Shown here: in pieces, positions 9,805 to 18,746 of the stretch | How positions within the stretch are numbered: the first letter of the stretch is position 1 | Layout of the letters: the number at the start of each line of letters is the position of its first letter | Virus record (IMG/VR): IMGVR_UViG_3300021185_003522 | Coordinates: 61,234-125,233 of that record | Reading direction: 5' to 3' (one strand) | Length of the DNA stretch: 64,000 nt | Source: a virus | Notes under the pieces: generated by a model | The model's database searches: none | What the model saw: only the letters and a program-made list of their open reading frames with translations | What the model was told of the DNA's origin: nothing | Position numbers and translations under genes: made by a program

Positions 9805-12031
9805 TACTTATTCCAGTGACTTTTTGGCTGGCTATTCCAGACTGAACTGCACTATCAATTGAGTTTCTGATTGTAGTGTTTACCACACCGCCAGTGCCAG
9901 TTGAAAATCCTTGTACGGCATTGCTAAGTTTATCAGAGGCTAAATCAATTGCATATTGTCCACCTCTTACTACTGAATTCATATCTGCACTTGTAATCTT
10001 TGTGCTAAAAGATCCTGCTAGAGTCTGACCAATATCCTCTGCGCCTTGTGTCCACTTTTTCACTGCATCCACACCAAATTTACTAGCACCACTTACCAAT
10101 CCAGCCAACGAAGACTCATTCTCTAAACCAGTTACTATTCCTGCATTTTGTAATTTGCTAAGTCCTTTGTTAAAAAGATCTGTTTTTGTTATATCTTGTA
10201 TAGACTCATTGTTTAAAAAATCACTTACGCCGTTAATACCTTGTGCTCCACTCCACACACTTGAACTGCTTAGAACAGTATTCAAATCAGCAGTTGAATC
10301 CTTAAGAAAAAATTCACTGGTACCTGGCTTTAAAAATCCAGCATCTTCAAGTTCAGGCGCACTAAAACCAAATTTTCCAACGCCTAATGTATTAGATATT
10401 TCATTTGTTCCTTGTGTAACTAATTTACTTGATTGTGCTACCATACCTGTCACTTTTTCAGGTGGTATCTTGCCAACTGAAGTGGTTGAATTTGATTGTG
10501 CTTCGTAGTCACCTGAGTTAATTTTCTTAATGTCTGTAGTCTCTGCCTTTGTTACTGCTTCTTGTGTTTTTTCATCAAGTGGTACATCAGTCGAACTAGT
10601 AGTTAAATTAGTTGTTGTATTAACTCCAGTGCCGCGTTCTGCAAACGGTTCATGTGTTGGTGCCCGTGTTACAATAGTTTCGATACTTGCTGGTTCTGGA
10701 ACCCACCCTACGTTGTTTTCAAATTTTGTATCTGCTAAACGTTTCTTTGGAATTGTTTGAGCTTTTGGCACGTCACTAGCTGACCCACTGTTTAGTTTAA
10801 TACAACCTGCTTCGAGTGTAAGGTTACTGCCAGCACCCCAACTGCCAGTCGTACTTTTAAGCATTAGAGATCCGTCACTTTTGAGTCCAATCATGCTTTT
10901 ACTATATGCCAATAAACTGTTTGTGCCTATCAGTGAAAGGCTTGCACTTTCAAGGGTCATTGCCGCTTTGGAATTCATGTTAATAGTGCCGTTTTCAGCA
11001 TTCATGTTTATACTTCTATCAGCATGCATATTAATCTCTCCAGCACTCCTTATGTTCAGACTGTTTGAAGCGTAAACATCTATTGTACCTTCTTTACCAA
11101 GTTCTACCCAACTTTGTCCATTAGCATGCATTATGTGTATTGTTGATTCTGCAACAGTATCGTTCATCATAATTTGATGTCCAGAACTGGTTCTGATTCT
11201 CACTAGGTTGTCTTCGCCGGCTTGGTTACCGTCATCCATGACAACACTGTGCCCACCTTTACGCCCAATTACTGTCGTTTCGTTTGCTTGTAAAGTACTA
11301 CTAGCAAGTTTTGCCTGTAACTGTGCATCTGTAAGTCCGCCGGAGTATATAGGACGACCTGGTGTGCTGATGCCGAAGCAAGAGCTAGGTGATTCTCTTT
11401 GACTATTAGAACTTATTGGTCCTAAGAGAGGATCTGCTATTACCCCTTGCGAAAGTAGTTGTCCTGCAAGGACACTATGTACTGGTTTCGCTTCTTCAAA
11501 AAATCGAGGATTATCTGTTATAGCAGGATTAGCATTGTTAATTTCTACAACTGGTAACTTAGGTTTGCCTGTATAGTAGGGTGACCCTGAATCATCTACA
11601 TATTTTTTACTACTACCAATAGCAGGAATCATGTGATTTATTCCTGGTTCAATTGGCATACCTATATAGTAACCTTGACTAGGGTCACCATTTGCAAAGA
11701 AACAGATTACCTTAGTACCAACATCAGGTGGAGTACCCCAAAATCCATAACTTTGATTGTTACCAGTAAAGGTGCCAGGTCCAGTTTGGTTTGGTGCACT
11801 CTGTTGTGTGTAGCCGTAAAATGGAGTGATATAACTTACAGTGCGCCAAAGACTACTAACATTTTTGTCTGGACCTGCTAAATCTTCTATGAATACCTCA
11901 AGACGTCCAGCCCGTATTGGATCAATGTTATTCATTACTTCACCAATAAACGGTCCAGTTTCAGCTGGCATACCGCCTTTGTCTAATTTATAATTTCTTG
12001 GTTGTCCTGTGGTTCTTTGAATATTTTGCAT
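9800..12031 (-). CDS. gp5: gp5-like baseplate spike protein without lysozyme domain
   Basis: A 743-residue tail-spike hub protein. Residues ~25-135 read as the gp5/VgrG OB-fold (GPFIGEVMNNIDPIRAGRLEV, then GFWGTPPDVGTKVICFF and GYYIGMP). After a linker, residues ~265-415 give the repetitive needle pattern (VRIRTSSGHQIMMNDT, then alternating INMHADRSINMNAENGTINM strands) expected of the trimeric beta-helix that punctures the outer membrane. The T4 gp5 lysozyme domain is not recognisable between them; a low-complexity linker is there instead. A 300-residue C-terminal extension has no known domain. GAGGAG lies just before the ATG. Confidence 0.85.
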   Translation of the reverse strand: MQNIQRTTGQPRNYKLDKGGMPAETGPFIGEVMNNIDPIRAGRLEVFIEDLAGPDKNVSSLWRTVSYITPFYGYTQQSAPNQTGPGTFTGNNQSYGFWGTPPDVGTKVICFFANGDPSQGYYIGMPIEPGINHMIPAIGSSKKYVDDSGSPYYTGKPKLPVVEINNANPAITDNPRFFEEAKPVHSVLAGQLLSQGVIADPLLGPISSNSQRESPSSCFGISTPGRPIYSGGLTDAQLQAKLASSTLQANETTVIGRKGGHSVVMDDGNQAGEDNLVRIRTSSGHQIMMNDTVAESTIHIMHANGQSWVELGKEGTIDVYASNSLNIRSAGEINMHADRSINMNAENGTINMNSKAAMTLESASLSLIGTNSLLAYSKSMIGLKSDGSLMLKSTTGSWGAGSNLTLEAGCIKLNSGSASDVPKAQTIPKKRLADTKFENNVGWVPEPASIETIVTRAPTHEPFAERGTGVNTTTNLTTSSTDVPLDEKTQEAVTKAETTDIKKINSGDYEAQSNSTTSVGKIPPEKVTGMVAQSSKLVTQGTNEISNTLGVGKFGFSAPELEDAGFLKPGTSEFFLKDSTADLNTVLSSSSVWSGAQGINGVSDFLNNESIQDITKTDLFNKGLSKLQNAGIVTGLENESSLAGLVSGASKFGVDAVKKWTQGAEDIGQTLAGSFSTKITSADMNSVVRGGQYAIDLASDKLSNAVQGFSTGTGGVVNTTIRNSIDSAVQSGIASQKVTGIST

Positions 12032-12041
12032 CTATTCTCCT

Positions 12042-15000
12042 CTATCGAAAAGCTGATGAGTTTGTGCCGCCGCCTTGTCCACCAACTACTTTGGCTCCAT
12101 TTGCTACTGCACGTCGAGACTTTTCGGCTCTTAATCTATTCCTTTTGGCTAACAATGATTCACTAAATTTCAAATCCTTGCCTGCATCATCGCTTACTGT
12201 ATTGCTACCTGGTTTTGGTACTACAGTAGGCAAATGGTTTGCTTTGTTAATTATAGGGTCTACATAGTTAGTACTATTGTTCTGCAAGGTTGCAATTCTT
12301 TTGTTCCGCATAATCGAATCATCGTAATTTTGCGGTGGCACAATTGCACTCTTTTTCGTATTACTTGTATTTGGTTTTGCGCCACTGCTCAACGGAACTC
12401 CTCCAGTAATCACATCTGGTCCTGGTCGCCTGTTGATTCCTTTATTATCTGGTGTTCCCCGCTTGTCTAAGAACTGTCCACTTCCTCTGCTTCCTACAGG
12501 AACATTGCTTTTTCTTACTGCTGATGGAGTTGTTTTTTTAATTGGTGGACTTGCGTGTCCAAATGCTTCTAAGCCAGGGTCTGAAATTTGATTCTTTTTC
12601 TCAGCAAGCTGCTTTGGTGAATTAACAGCGGCATCAAAGGTACGCACAGTACCTTCTAGCTTTTGTGTAAACTTTCCTTCTTTAAAGTAACTTGTTACTT
12701 CTAAACATGTGAACACAATAGCTTCTTGTGCTAGGTTCTTTTCACCGGTTATTCTACTAATCTCGAGGTTATTTTCAAACACTGGAGTAAGTCCTGTGGC
12801 TAGATCGTAATCAGTGACTCTGTTAAATCTTACTTCATAAAGTGTTTCACCAGAATTAGCATTGATACTTCCATCTGGTTCAAATGCTCCAAGATTTGAT
12901 GCATTATAAAAGAGTTCACTTTGTAGTATCCAGTCTGGATCACCAACAATTTCAATTAAACTTTTGGACACATCTGCAGGATCGTACAACCGCGACGCAA
13001 GTTGTGCTGCTGGTCGTGTGCTTTGACCAGCTCCTCCTTGTGTACTAGTACCTACACCGCTTTGAAAAAACTTTTTCTCAACATATCTAGCATCTCCAGT
13101 GGTATCATTGTTCAATCCGTCATTACCAATCGAAGTAATATAATTTGAATTATTTTCAATTTCAAAATTGATAACTTCAGTATTTTGTCCTGTAAACCAA
13201 TATTCGTATAATTTGTGGGCGCCACGATACATTGCCTCTGGAAAGTATGGTGACCTTGGTGTGTTTATTTGGTATCTGCTTATTCTGTAGGTGATACGGT
13301 AAGCTATGTCTTGACGTTTCTCGTCAAACTGTATAGGCTCTGAACGTTGTGTTATGCGATACCATTGCACAGTTTTCACTGGTGGATTTTGAATCTTTGC
13401 GCCAGTGATTTCGTCAAAAGCCACTGTTTGCTGAGCAGTAATATATGTGCTATTTTTCATTACTTGATCAATCAGTTGAACAATTTGTGTACCTGCACTG
13501 ATACTAAAACTTTTTGTTTCAACATCTAGTGCTTGTTTGTCCTGATTAAGTTTCTCGTTTGGATTGGTGGATTTCTGTAGAGGCGCACGTGCTTTATTTA
13601 CTGTGCCTTGTTTTTTCATCTTGGCATCACTAAGACCTGCTACTTCTTCAACTTCAATAATATATTCATCAGGTATACTATATGCACCAGCATCAACGAG
13701 TTGTTTCTGGTGCTGATTTAGAGCCTGGGCTAAACCAGCAGTTACAGTTCTTCCTGCAAGTCCTTGTACCTTCTTACCTGCAGGCGGTGGTGTTCCGTTT
13801 GAAGCTGCAGTAGCTTCTTGCAACTGTGTATCACCGTTTAATAAAGTTTTAATATCTGGAGCATTCAGTTGAAAGTTAAAGGGTATACTGCCTCTCGCAG
13901 TTGAATAACCAATCTGTGTTTGTGGTACAACACCAGACACACTGTAAGTTACTGCTTTATCTGTAAGTTTATAAGTGATATCATTGAACTGAAACGGAAT
14001 AAACTTCTCAACTAAAGCACGCGGATCGCTTGTGGTTTCTCCGTCATTAGCAGAGGCATTGCTAACAAGATTGCCAAATTCATCATATCCATAAAAACGT
14101 ATAACCATTAGAAAGTTTTGTGCGTTAACTTGCGTTTCTTGTCCAGAATGAGCTTTTACTGCGGCAGTTAATCTTGGTAATAAAGTTATGCCTTGAGGCT
14201 CTATGATTTCAAATTTTAAGTCAACTACATTGTGCGGTCCGCCAGTGCCTTGTGAACCAATAACACTATCAAGTTCTAAGTTTTCAATGTAAAAATCAAG
14301 ATCAAAAAATTCATTGCGTTCACCAAATGGAGCTCCGCCGCTTTGCATAATTAGTTGATTGGTTGGCAAGACCTTTTGATCAGATGCTATGAGACTTTTA
14401 TATTCGTCAATATTCATTAAATAGATTGACAAACTATAGGTTTGACTTGCTAGACCGCCTAATCGATTAGGCGTAGCAATAATCGGTTTACTAAACTCGT
14501 CAGCAACAGAAACACGTCCTTCAACATCTTGGCTTGCAGTTCCTTTACTATTTGAAGCTGATATGCCGCTTTGATCGTCGTCTGCAGAAACTATAGTTGA
14601 TGCATTCGCTGCACTATTGATAGACTGATTTTTCCTAACAGGCACAGCTCCGCCGACTGTAGACTGTACACCACTGCCTTTATTATTTCCGACAGATTCA
14701 GAACTACGTAATGTTGTTGTTATAGCATTAGTTGGCTTATCACGACTAACAACTACAGGAACTACTTCGCCGTTTTCAAAAATTTCATTGCCTTGTACCG
14801 GAGATTGTGTTCGTGAAAATTCATTTGCAGATATTTGAGCAATTGCTACTTCTGAACCAGTGGAGATTTTGCCAACGTTTTCTGCGACACTTTGACTATT
14901 TAGACTAGCATAGGCTTGTGTTTGTATAGTTTTTAAATTCCCTGCCATTACAGTAGTTTCTGTAATATTCGACGTAAGTTTAACTTTTGTACTTACATAC

Positions 15001-15221
15001 CCAGGTTTGTTTTTAAAACCTTCGTTCTGCCCATTTAAATTTTGTAAAATACTTCGTGTGGAAGTTACTCTGTTGTTTAAACTATCCCAGGTGTTGTTTA
15101 TCTGATTCCAGTTAGCACCATTTGCTACTGAACTTCCAAGGTCACGAACTAATGGTTTAAGTTTGTTTATTTCAAGTTGTTGACTTAGTCTTGCTGTATT
15201 AAGTAGCTCTGGTGAAGACAT
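12042..15221 (-). CDS. Large baseplate/hub structural protein
   Basis: A 1059-residue protein in the baseplate operon between the gp53-like and gp5-like genes. I do not recognise a named T4 counterpart. Residues 1-240 are low complexity (Ser/Asn/Gln rich). A folded core covers ~250-760 (SLSIYLMNIDEYKSLI, FFDLDFYIENLELDSV, FLMVIRFYGYDEFGN). A basic, proline-rich disordered tail covers ~880-1059. The tail holds DPGLEAFG and VPVGSRGSGQFLD, both echoed in the protein encoded just upstream. Position next to gp5 suggests a hub or distal-tube part (gp27-like place), but this is inference from order only. Confidence 0.7.
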   Translation of the reverse strand: MSSPELLNTARLSQQLEINKLKPLVRDLGSSVANGANWNQINNTWDSLNNRVTSTRSILQNLNGQNEGFKNKPGYVSTKVKLTSNITETTVMAGNLKTIQTQAYASLNSQSVAENVGKISTGSEVAIAQISANEFSRTQSPVQGNEIFENGEVVPVVVSRDKPTNAITTTLRSSESVGNNKGSGVQSTVGGAVPVRKNQSINSAANASTIVSADDDQSGISASNSKGTASQDVEGRVSVADEFSKPIIATPNRLGGLASQTYSLSIYLMNIDEYKSLIASDQKVLPTNQLIMQSGGAPFGERNEFFDLDFYIENLELDSVIGSQGTGGPHNVVDLKFEIIEPQGITLLPRLTAAVKAHSGQETQVNAQNFLMVIRFYGYDEFGNLVSNASANDGETTSDPRALVEKFIPFQFNDITYKLTDKAVTYSVSGVVPQTQIGYSTARGSIPFNFQLNAPDIKTLLNGDTQLQEATAASNGTPPPAGKKVQGLAGRTVTAGLAQALNQHQKQLVDAGAYSIPDEYIIEVEEVAGLSDAKMKKQGTVNKARAPLQKSTNPNEKLNQDKQALDVETKSFSISAGTQIVQLIDQVMKNSTYITAQQTVAFDEITGAKIQNPPVKTVQWYRITQRSEPIQFDEKRQDIAYRITYRISRYQINTPRSPYFPEAMYRGAHKLYEYWFTGQNTEVINFEIENNSNYITSIGNDGLNNDTTGDARYVEKKFFQSGVGTSTQGGAGQSTRPAAQLASRLYDPADVSKSLIEIVGDPDWILQSELFYNASNLGAFEPDGSINANSGETLYEVRFNRVTDYDLATGLTPVFENNLEISRITGEKNLAQEAIVFTCLEVTSYFKEGKFTQKLEGTVRTFDAAVNSPKQLAEKKNQISDPGLEAFGHASPPIKKTTPSAVRKSNVPVGSRGSGQFLDKRGTPDNKGINRRPGPDVITGGVPLSSGAKPNTSNTKKSAIVPPQNYDDSIMRNKRIATLQNNSTNYVDPIINKANHLPTVVPKPGSNTVSDDAGKDLKFSESLLAKRNRLRAEKSRRAVANGAKVVGGQGGGTNSSAFR

Positions 15222-15222
15222 A

Positions 15223-15519
15223 TTAGATACCTAAGACTGTTTTCAATGTTGGTAGCTGCGGCAGATAGATTGTTGTTCCTGTTTGAAAATCAAACAGAGG
15301 ATCCTGAAGTTGATTTGGATTACGTTGTGCAAACACCCACCAAAGATTTGGATCTTCATATAGGTCAAATGCCAATAGGTCTGGACGTAAGTGATAAGTT
15401 TCATTAATCGTCATTGACAGATCATCAATTAGTTTAGGAATTGGCCTGTCAACCATAACACCAAGATACTGCGAATTTATAACCGGCGTATCAAATAGAA
15501 AACTTGACGGAGTATACAT
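15223..15519 (-). CDS. gp53: gp53-like baseplate wedge protein
   Basis: A small 98-residue protein. The motif LYEDPNLWWVFAQRNPN followed by DPLFDFQTGTTIYLP matches the short gp53/LysM-like baseplate family, in which a Tyr-Gly/Asp-(N/D)P-x-hydrophobic-Trp segment precedes a DP...G..I.LP turn. T4 gp53 is about twice as long, so this would be a minimal form. An ATG at 15519 shares its A with the upstream stop (TAATG), which favours this start over an in-frame GTG two codons upstream. It lies between two large baseplate proteins, consistent with a structural part. Confidence 0.6.
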   Translation of the reverse strand: MYTPSSFLFDTPVINSQYLGVMVDRPIPKLIDDLSMTINETYHLRPDLLAFDLYEDPNLWWVFAQRNPNQLQDPLFDFQTGTTIYLPQLPTLKTVLGI

Positions 15520-17735
15520 TACCACATTCCTTTCTTAATTAAGCTACCATTAGCGTAGTCTTTAAGACTAAACTGTTGACTAGCTTGTTGTCTGCTGATT
15601 ACTGGTAACATATTAATAGTCATTGCCATCTTCGTCGGCACATAGGTTGCACCTTTTGATCCTAACTTACCAGGTGTAATCTTTGTTGGTTTTGCTCCAG
15701 GAGCTAGAGTTGGCCCTGGTCCGCCACTTACCGCATTTGTTACTGCGGTTTGCAATCTATTTAATGCACTAAAGTTTCCATTGGATACTGTTGATGCTAA
15801 GGGTTTTGTAAATTGCAATTGGTCGTCTCTGTTGATATGTCTACTTCTTGCACGTATATAGTTTACATCATTGGGTAGGTTGTAGTTAAATTCTGTTACA
15901 ACACAAGGCGCCTCGTTAAATTGATATTCACCTAATCCAGTAAGATATAACAATGGTGGAGGCGACCCTCTTTCTGCATCTTGCCCATAAAACATTTTAC
16001 TTGCACTTTTTAAAAAATGTATAACTGCTAGTAGATATTCTGCTTCAATTGTGTCTTGAGCGGTGAATTCTGCTTGTAGTTGCACAGTCTGTACACTTGA
16101 ATTTTTATAAAAATAATGTTGATAGTTACTGTGTGTTGGCGAATAATTTTGGTATTCAGCTCTGTATTGTACATCAATAGTTGGCGTATATGGAAATATT
16201 ATTCCGTCAGTCACTGCCAGAGGTGCTAGTATACCCGGCTCAGGTGCTTTGTATAGATACGTAGCCTGCGGAGCTAATCGGAGCTTAACACGCCAATCAC
16301 CATCTGCATTTTTAACACCTGATGCTTCACGCATCTCACTAACAGTTTGTTGTTGTTGTGCCTTTTGTTTCAGTGCTTGTGCTTGTATAGCCGCTTGTTG
16401 TGCTTCGGTTATTGCCGCTTGTTCTACTCCGTCAATGCCATCACCTTCTGCGCCGTCGCCAATGTCGGCAACTGGATCGTCTCCAACTAGACTTTCACCA
16501 TCATTGTCTATACGATCTTCTGGTGCTAGTATTGGATCGCCAAATTCATCAAACTGAGCTGCTTCAGGATCTCCAAAGTCATCAACTCCAAAAGGGTTAA
16601 CATCTGCAGGTGCTGTAAGTGGATCTCCAAATTCATCAAATTGTGCCGCTTCTGGATCACCAAAATCATCTACGCCAAATGTGTTTACTTGATTTGGAGT
16701 TGCAAAGTCACTAAAGTCCTGTTCATCTGCAATACCAAAGTCATTGTCACTATATTCATCAAAACTATCAACTTGTGGTTGTGGTTCTACTACATCACCA
16801 AAGGCATCAAACTGTTGGTACTCTTGTACGTTAGCAGGAGGAGGTGGTGTTGGCCCTGGGCCAAATGCATCTAAGCCAGGATCTTCTGTACCAAAGTTGT
16901 TGTTACTGTATGCACTGAAATCGTCTACCTGTGCTGGTGCTGGTATATCACCAAAATCATCTACTGGTGTGACCGGAGGAGAATATTCACTAAAATTATC
17001 TACTTGTGTGATATTTCGACTAGGTCCACTAAAGTCATCTACTTGTGTAACTGGATATCCACTAAAATCGTCAACTGGTGCATCAAAACTTTCAACTGGT
17101 CTTGCTGGCGGTGCTGCCGGAAATGGATCTGGTTGCTCTGCTGGTGCTCTGCCTCTATCATCTAAAAATTCGCCACTGCCTCTACTTCCTACAGGTACGG
17201 TAGCTTGTTCAACACCAGGACGTCTTGTACTAGGTGGAATTGGTGTAACTTCTGTGTAACTGTCACCATAAGCATCAGTAAAATCTACATCATCATCTTG
17301 TGGTTGAACAACTGGTGTTGGTATTGGAGTTGCCTGTCGATAATCCTCACCATATGCGTCTGTAAAATCAACATCTGAATCTTGTGCTTGCACTGGTCTT
17401 GCTGGTGGCGGTGCTGGAAAAGGATTTGGTGCTGGTGCTGGATCACTTCCTCCATTTCCGAATGCTTGACTTGCTATAGTACCACCACCTTGAAATGCAG
17501 TTCCTGAACCAGGAGTGTTACGTGGTGTATCAGTTGATTGTGTGTTTTCTGATGCTCTACTAGTTACTGTACCAAAAGCGGCATTCTTGGCTGGAGTTGC
17601 AGTGGTGTTAATCACATAGTTTGGTACATCTTCAGCAGGTATACCTGCTAGTGCGGCCAACTTATTAAGATCAGCACCAGGAAACTGTCTCTGATATGCT
17701 GACATCAAGGCGGCATCTTTAATGTTATAACCCAT
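15519..17735 (-). CDS. Proline/acid-rich baseplate or tail-tube-associated protein
   Basis: First gene of the leftward baseplate operon, 738 residues. The frame is open to 17819, but the ATG at 17735 has an AGGAG ribosome site and a late promoter motif 18 bases upstream, so I use it (MGYNIKDAALMSAYQRQFPG). Residues ~60-440 are a long disordered acidic/proline linker with repeated VDDFSGY, DVDFTDAYG and FGVDDFGDPEAAQFDEFGDP units. The C-terminal ~270 residues are folded (YLYKAPEPGILAPLAV, FTAQDTIEAEYLLAVIHFLK, FYGQDAERGSPPP), a region I associate with conserved structural proteins of marine T4-like phages. The exact virion position is unknown. Confidence 0.75.
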   Translation of the reverse strand: MGYNIKDAALMSAYQRQFPGADLNKLAALAGIPAEDVPNYVINTTATPAKNAAFGTVTSRASENTQSTDTPRNTPGSGTAFQGGGTIASQAFGNGGSDPAPAPNPFPAPPPARPVQAQDSDVDFTDAYGEDYRQATPIPTPVVQPQDDDVDFTDAYGDSYTEVTPIPPSTRRPGVEQATVPVGSRGSGEFLDDRGRAPAEQPDPFPAAPPARPVESFDAPVDDFSGYPVTQVDDFSGPSRNITQVDNFSEYSPPVTPVDDFGDIPAPAQVDDFSAYSNNNFGTEDPGLDAFGPGPTPPPPANVQEYQQFDAFGDVVEPQPQVDSFDEYSDNDFGIADEQDFSDFATPNQVNTFGVDDFGDPEAAQFDEFGDPLTAPADVNPFGVDDFGDPEAAQFDEFGDPILAPEDRIDNDGESLVGDDPVADIGDGAEGDGIDGVEQAAITEAQQAAIQAQALKQKAQQQQTVSEMREASGVKNADGDWRVKLRLAPQATYLYKAPEPGILAPLAVTDGIIFPYTPTIDVQYRAEYQNYSPTHSNYQHYFYKNSSVQTVQLQAEFTAQDTIEAEYLLAVIHFLKSASKMFYGQDAERGSPPPLLYLTGLGEYQFNEAPCVVTEFNYNLPNDVNYIRARSRHINRDDQLQFTKPLASTVSNGNFSALNRLQTAVTNAVSGGPGPTLAPGAKPTKITPGKLGSKGATYVPTKMAMTINMLPVISRQQASQQFSLKDYANGSLIKKGMW
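16534..16688 (-). repeat. 87-bp in-frame tandem repeat in baseplate gene
   Basis: Two diverged copies start at 16534 and 16621, a period of 87 bases or 29 residues, each encoding FGVDDFGDPEAAQFDEFGDP. The DNA copies differ at many third positions while the protein is unchanged. Confidence 0.85.
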
Positions 17736-17752
17736 CTTTTCTCCTACAGTCT

Positions 17753-17760
17753 TATTTATG
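17753..17760 (-). promoter_or_regulatory. Late promoter motif for the baseplate operon
   Basis: Minus-strand CATAAATA 18 bases before the ATG at 17735. It is the head of the long leftward baseplate block. Confidence 0.75.
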
Positions 17761-17786
17761 CTTACCAAAAACTGCGTAGTTAATGA

Positions 17787-17815
17787 TTGACTTTTGATAA
17801 GTAATGTTGTATAAT
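17787..17815 (+). promoter_or_regulatory. Sigma70-like promoter before gp55
   Basis: TTGACT (17787-17792), a 17-base spacer and a perfect TATAAT (17810-17815), followed by an AAAGGAGA ribosome site and the gp55 ATG at 17846. Host RNA polymerase should read this early. It is back to back with the late promoter of the baseplate operon. Confidence 0.85.
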
Positions 17816-17845
17816 ACATAATGTATTAAGGCAAAGGAGAATCGT

Positions 17846-18736
17846 ATGCCACCGGTGAAAGCACCTAGAAAAGTAAACTATCTAAACAACAGAGATATAC
17901 TCAAGGAAATACACAAAAGCAAGAGTACTTACTGTTCTTATTTAGAAAGAGAATATGCACAGTTTGATATTATTTTGCCAAGCGTAGATAAAATTAACCA
18001 GCGTAGTGTTGCAGAAGCAAGACGAAACAAAGCAGATAGAATCAAAAGAGAAACTGGCGAGATAGTTGATCCTGTTAAACTAAACAATCAAGAACTGGTA
18101 TTCCGTATTATTTGTTGGGATCATATTCCAATGGTACCAAAGAAACTTACCAAAGCACAAGAAAAGAAAAAGTCCAAACTAGAAGAACTGCTAGAGATGG
18201 ATGATGTTGACGTTGAAGATGATGGATTGCAAGAACTGATGAGTGATGTTGAACAGGATCTCAACTATGTAAAACTTAACTTTCCTCCATTCTGGCACTA
18301 TATGATTGATGAAGATAAAGTTCCTTATGTTGTTGGTAAATCGCATTGGATTGGTGGCATGGAAAACGGATACTTTTCCAAAGAACATGGCAAGATGACT
18401 GACAAACTTGCACACATGTTTATTAAACTGTGTGAACGTTATGCTACACGTAGTAACTGGCGTGGTTATACATACAACGAAGAGATGCGTGGACAAGCAT
18501 TGCTACAACTGAGCCAAATTGGACTACAGTTTGACGAAAGCAAGAGTCAAAATCCATTTGCATACTACACTGCTGCTATCACTAATAGTTTTACAAGAGT
18601 ATTGAACATTGAGAAAAAGAATCAAAACATACGTGATGATATACTTGAACAAAACGGATTGAATCCAAGTTGGACAAGACAGTTTAATAACTCACCAGAA
18701 GCAAAAGTATTACAACCAGACGTCGCTAAAAAATAG
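17846..18736 (+). CDS. gp55: Late-transcription sigma factor gp55
   Basis: A 296-residue protein matching T4 gp55, the phage sigma factor that directs host RNA polymerase to TATAAATA late promoters. The N-terminal KVNYLNNRDILKEI aligns with the T4 gp55 start (YNYVNNKELLQAI). The C-terminal half has the sigma-2-like helices: LCERYATRSNWRGYT, then EEMRGQALLQLSQI and QNPFAYYTAAITNSFTRV, which parallel T4's ...FSGYTQSWKQEMI... and NPHAYITQACFNAF. It is longer than T4 gp55 (185) through an acidic insert near residues 105-135. It heads an operon behind a strong sigma70-like promoter. The many late motifs in this window are its presumed targets. Confidence 0.93.
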   Translation: MPPVKAPRKVNYLNNRDILKEIHKSKSTYCSYLEREYAQFDIILPSVDKINQRSVAEARRNKADRIKRETGEIVDPVKLNNQELVFRIICWDHIPMVPKKLTKAQEKKKSKLEELLEMDDVDVEDDGLQELMSDVEQDLNYVKLNFPPFWHYMIDEDKVPYVVGKSHWIGGMENGYFSKEHGKMTDKLAHMFIKLCERYATRSNWRGYTYNEEMRGQALLQLSQIGLQFDESKSQNPFAYYTAAITNSFTRVLNIEKKNQNIRDDILEQNGLNPSWTRQFNNSPEAKVLQPDVAKK

Positions 18737-18746
18737 GAATACACAC

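Noticed and set aside
16249-17259. Plus-strand frames opposite the repeat-rich baseplate gene
   Set aside because: Cys/Ser/Leu-rich antisense of a repetitive acidic linker, with no start signal.
17736-17819. N-terminal extension of the 738-residue baseplate protein
   Set aside because: The extra frame runs through the late promoter and ribosome site of the gene and has no ribosome site of its own.
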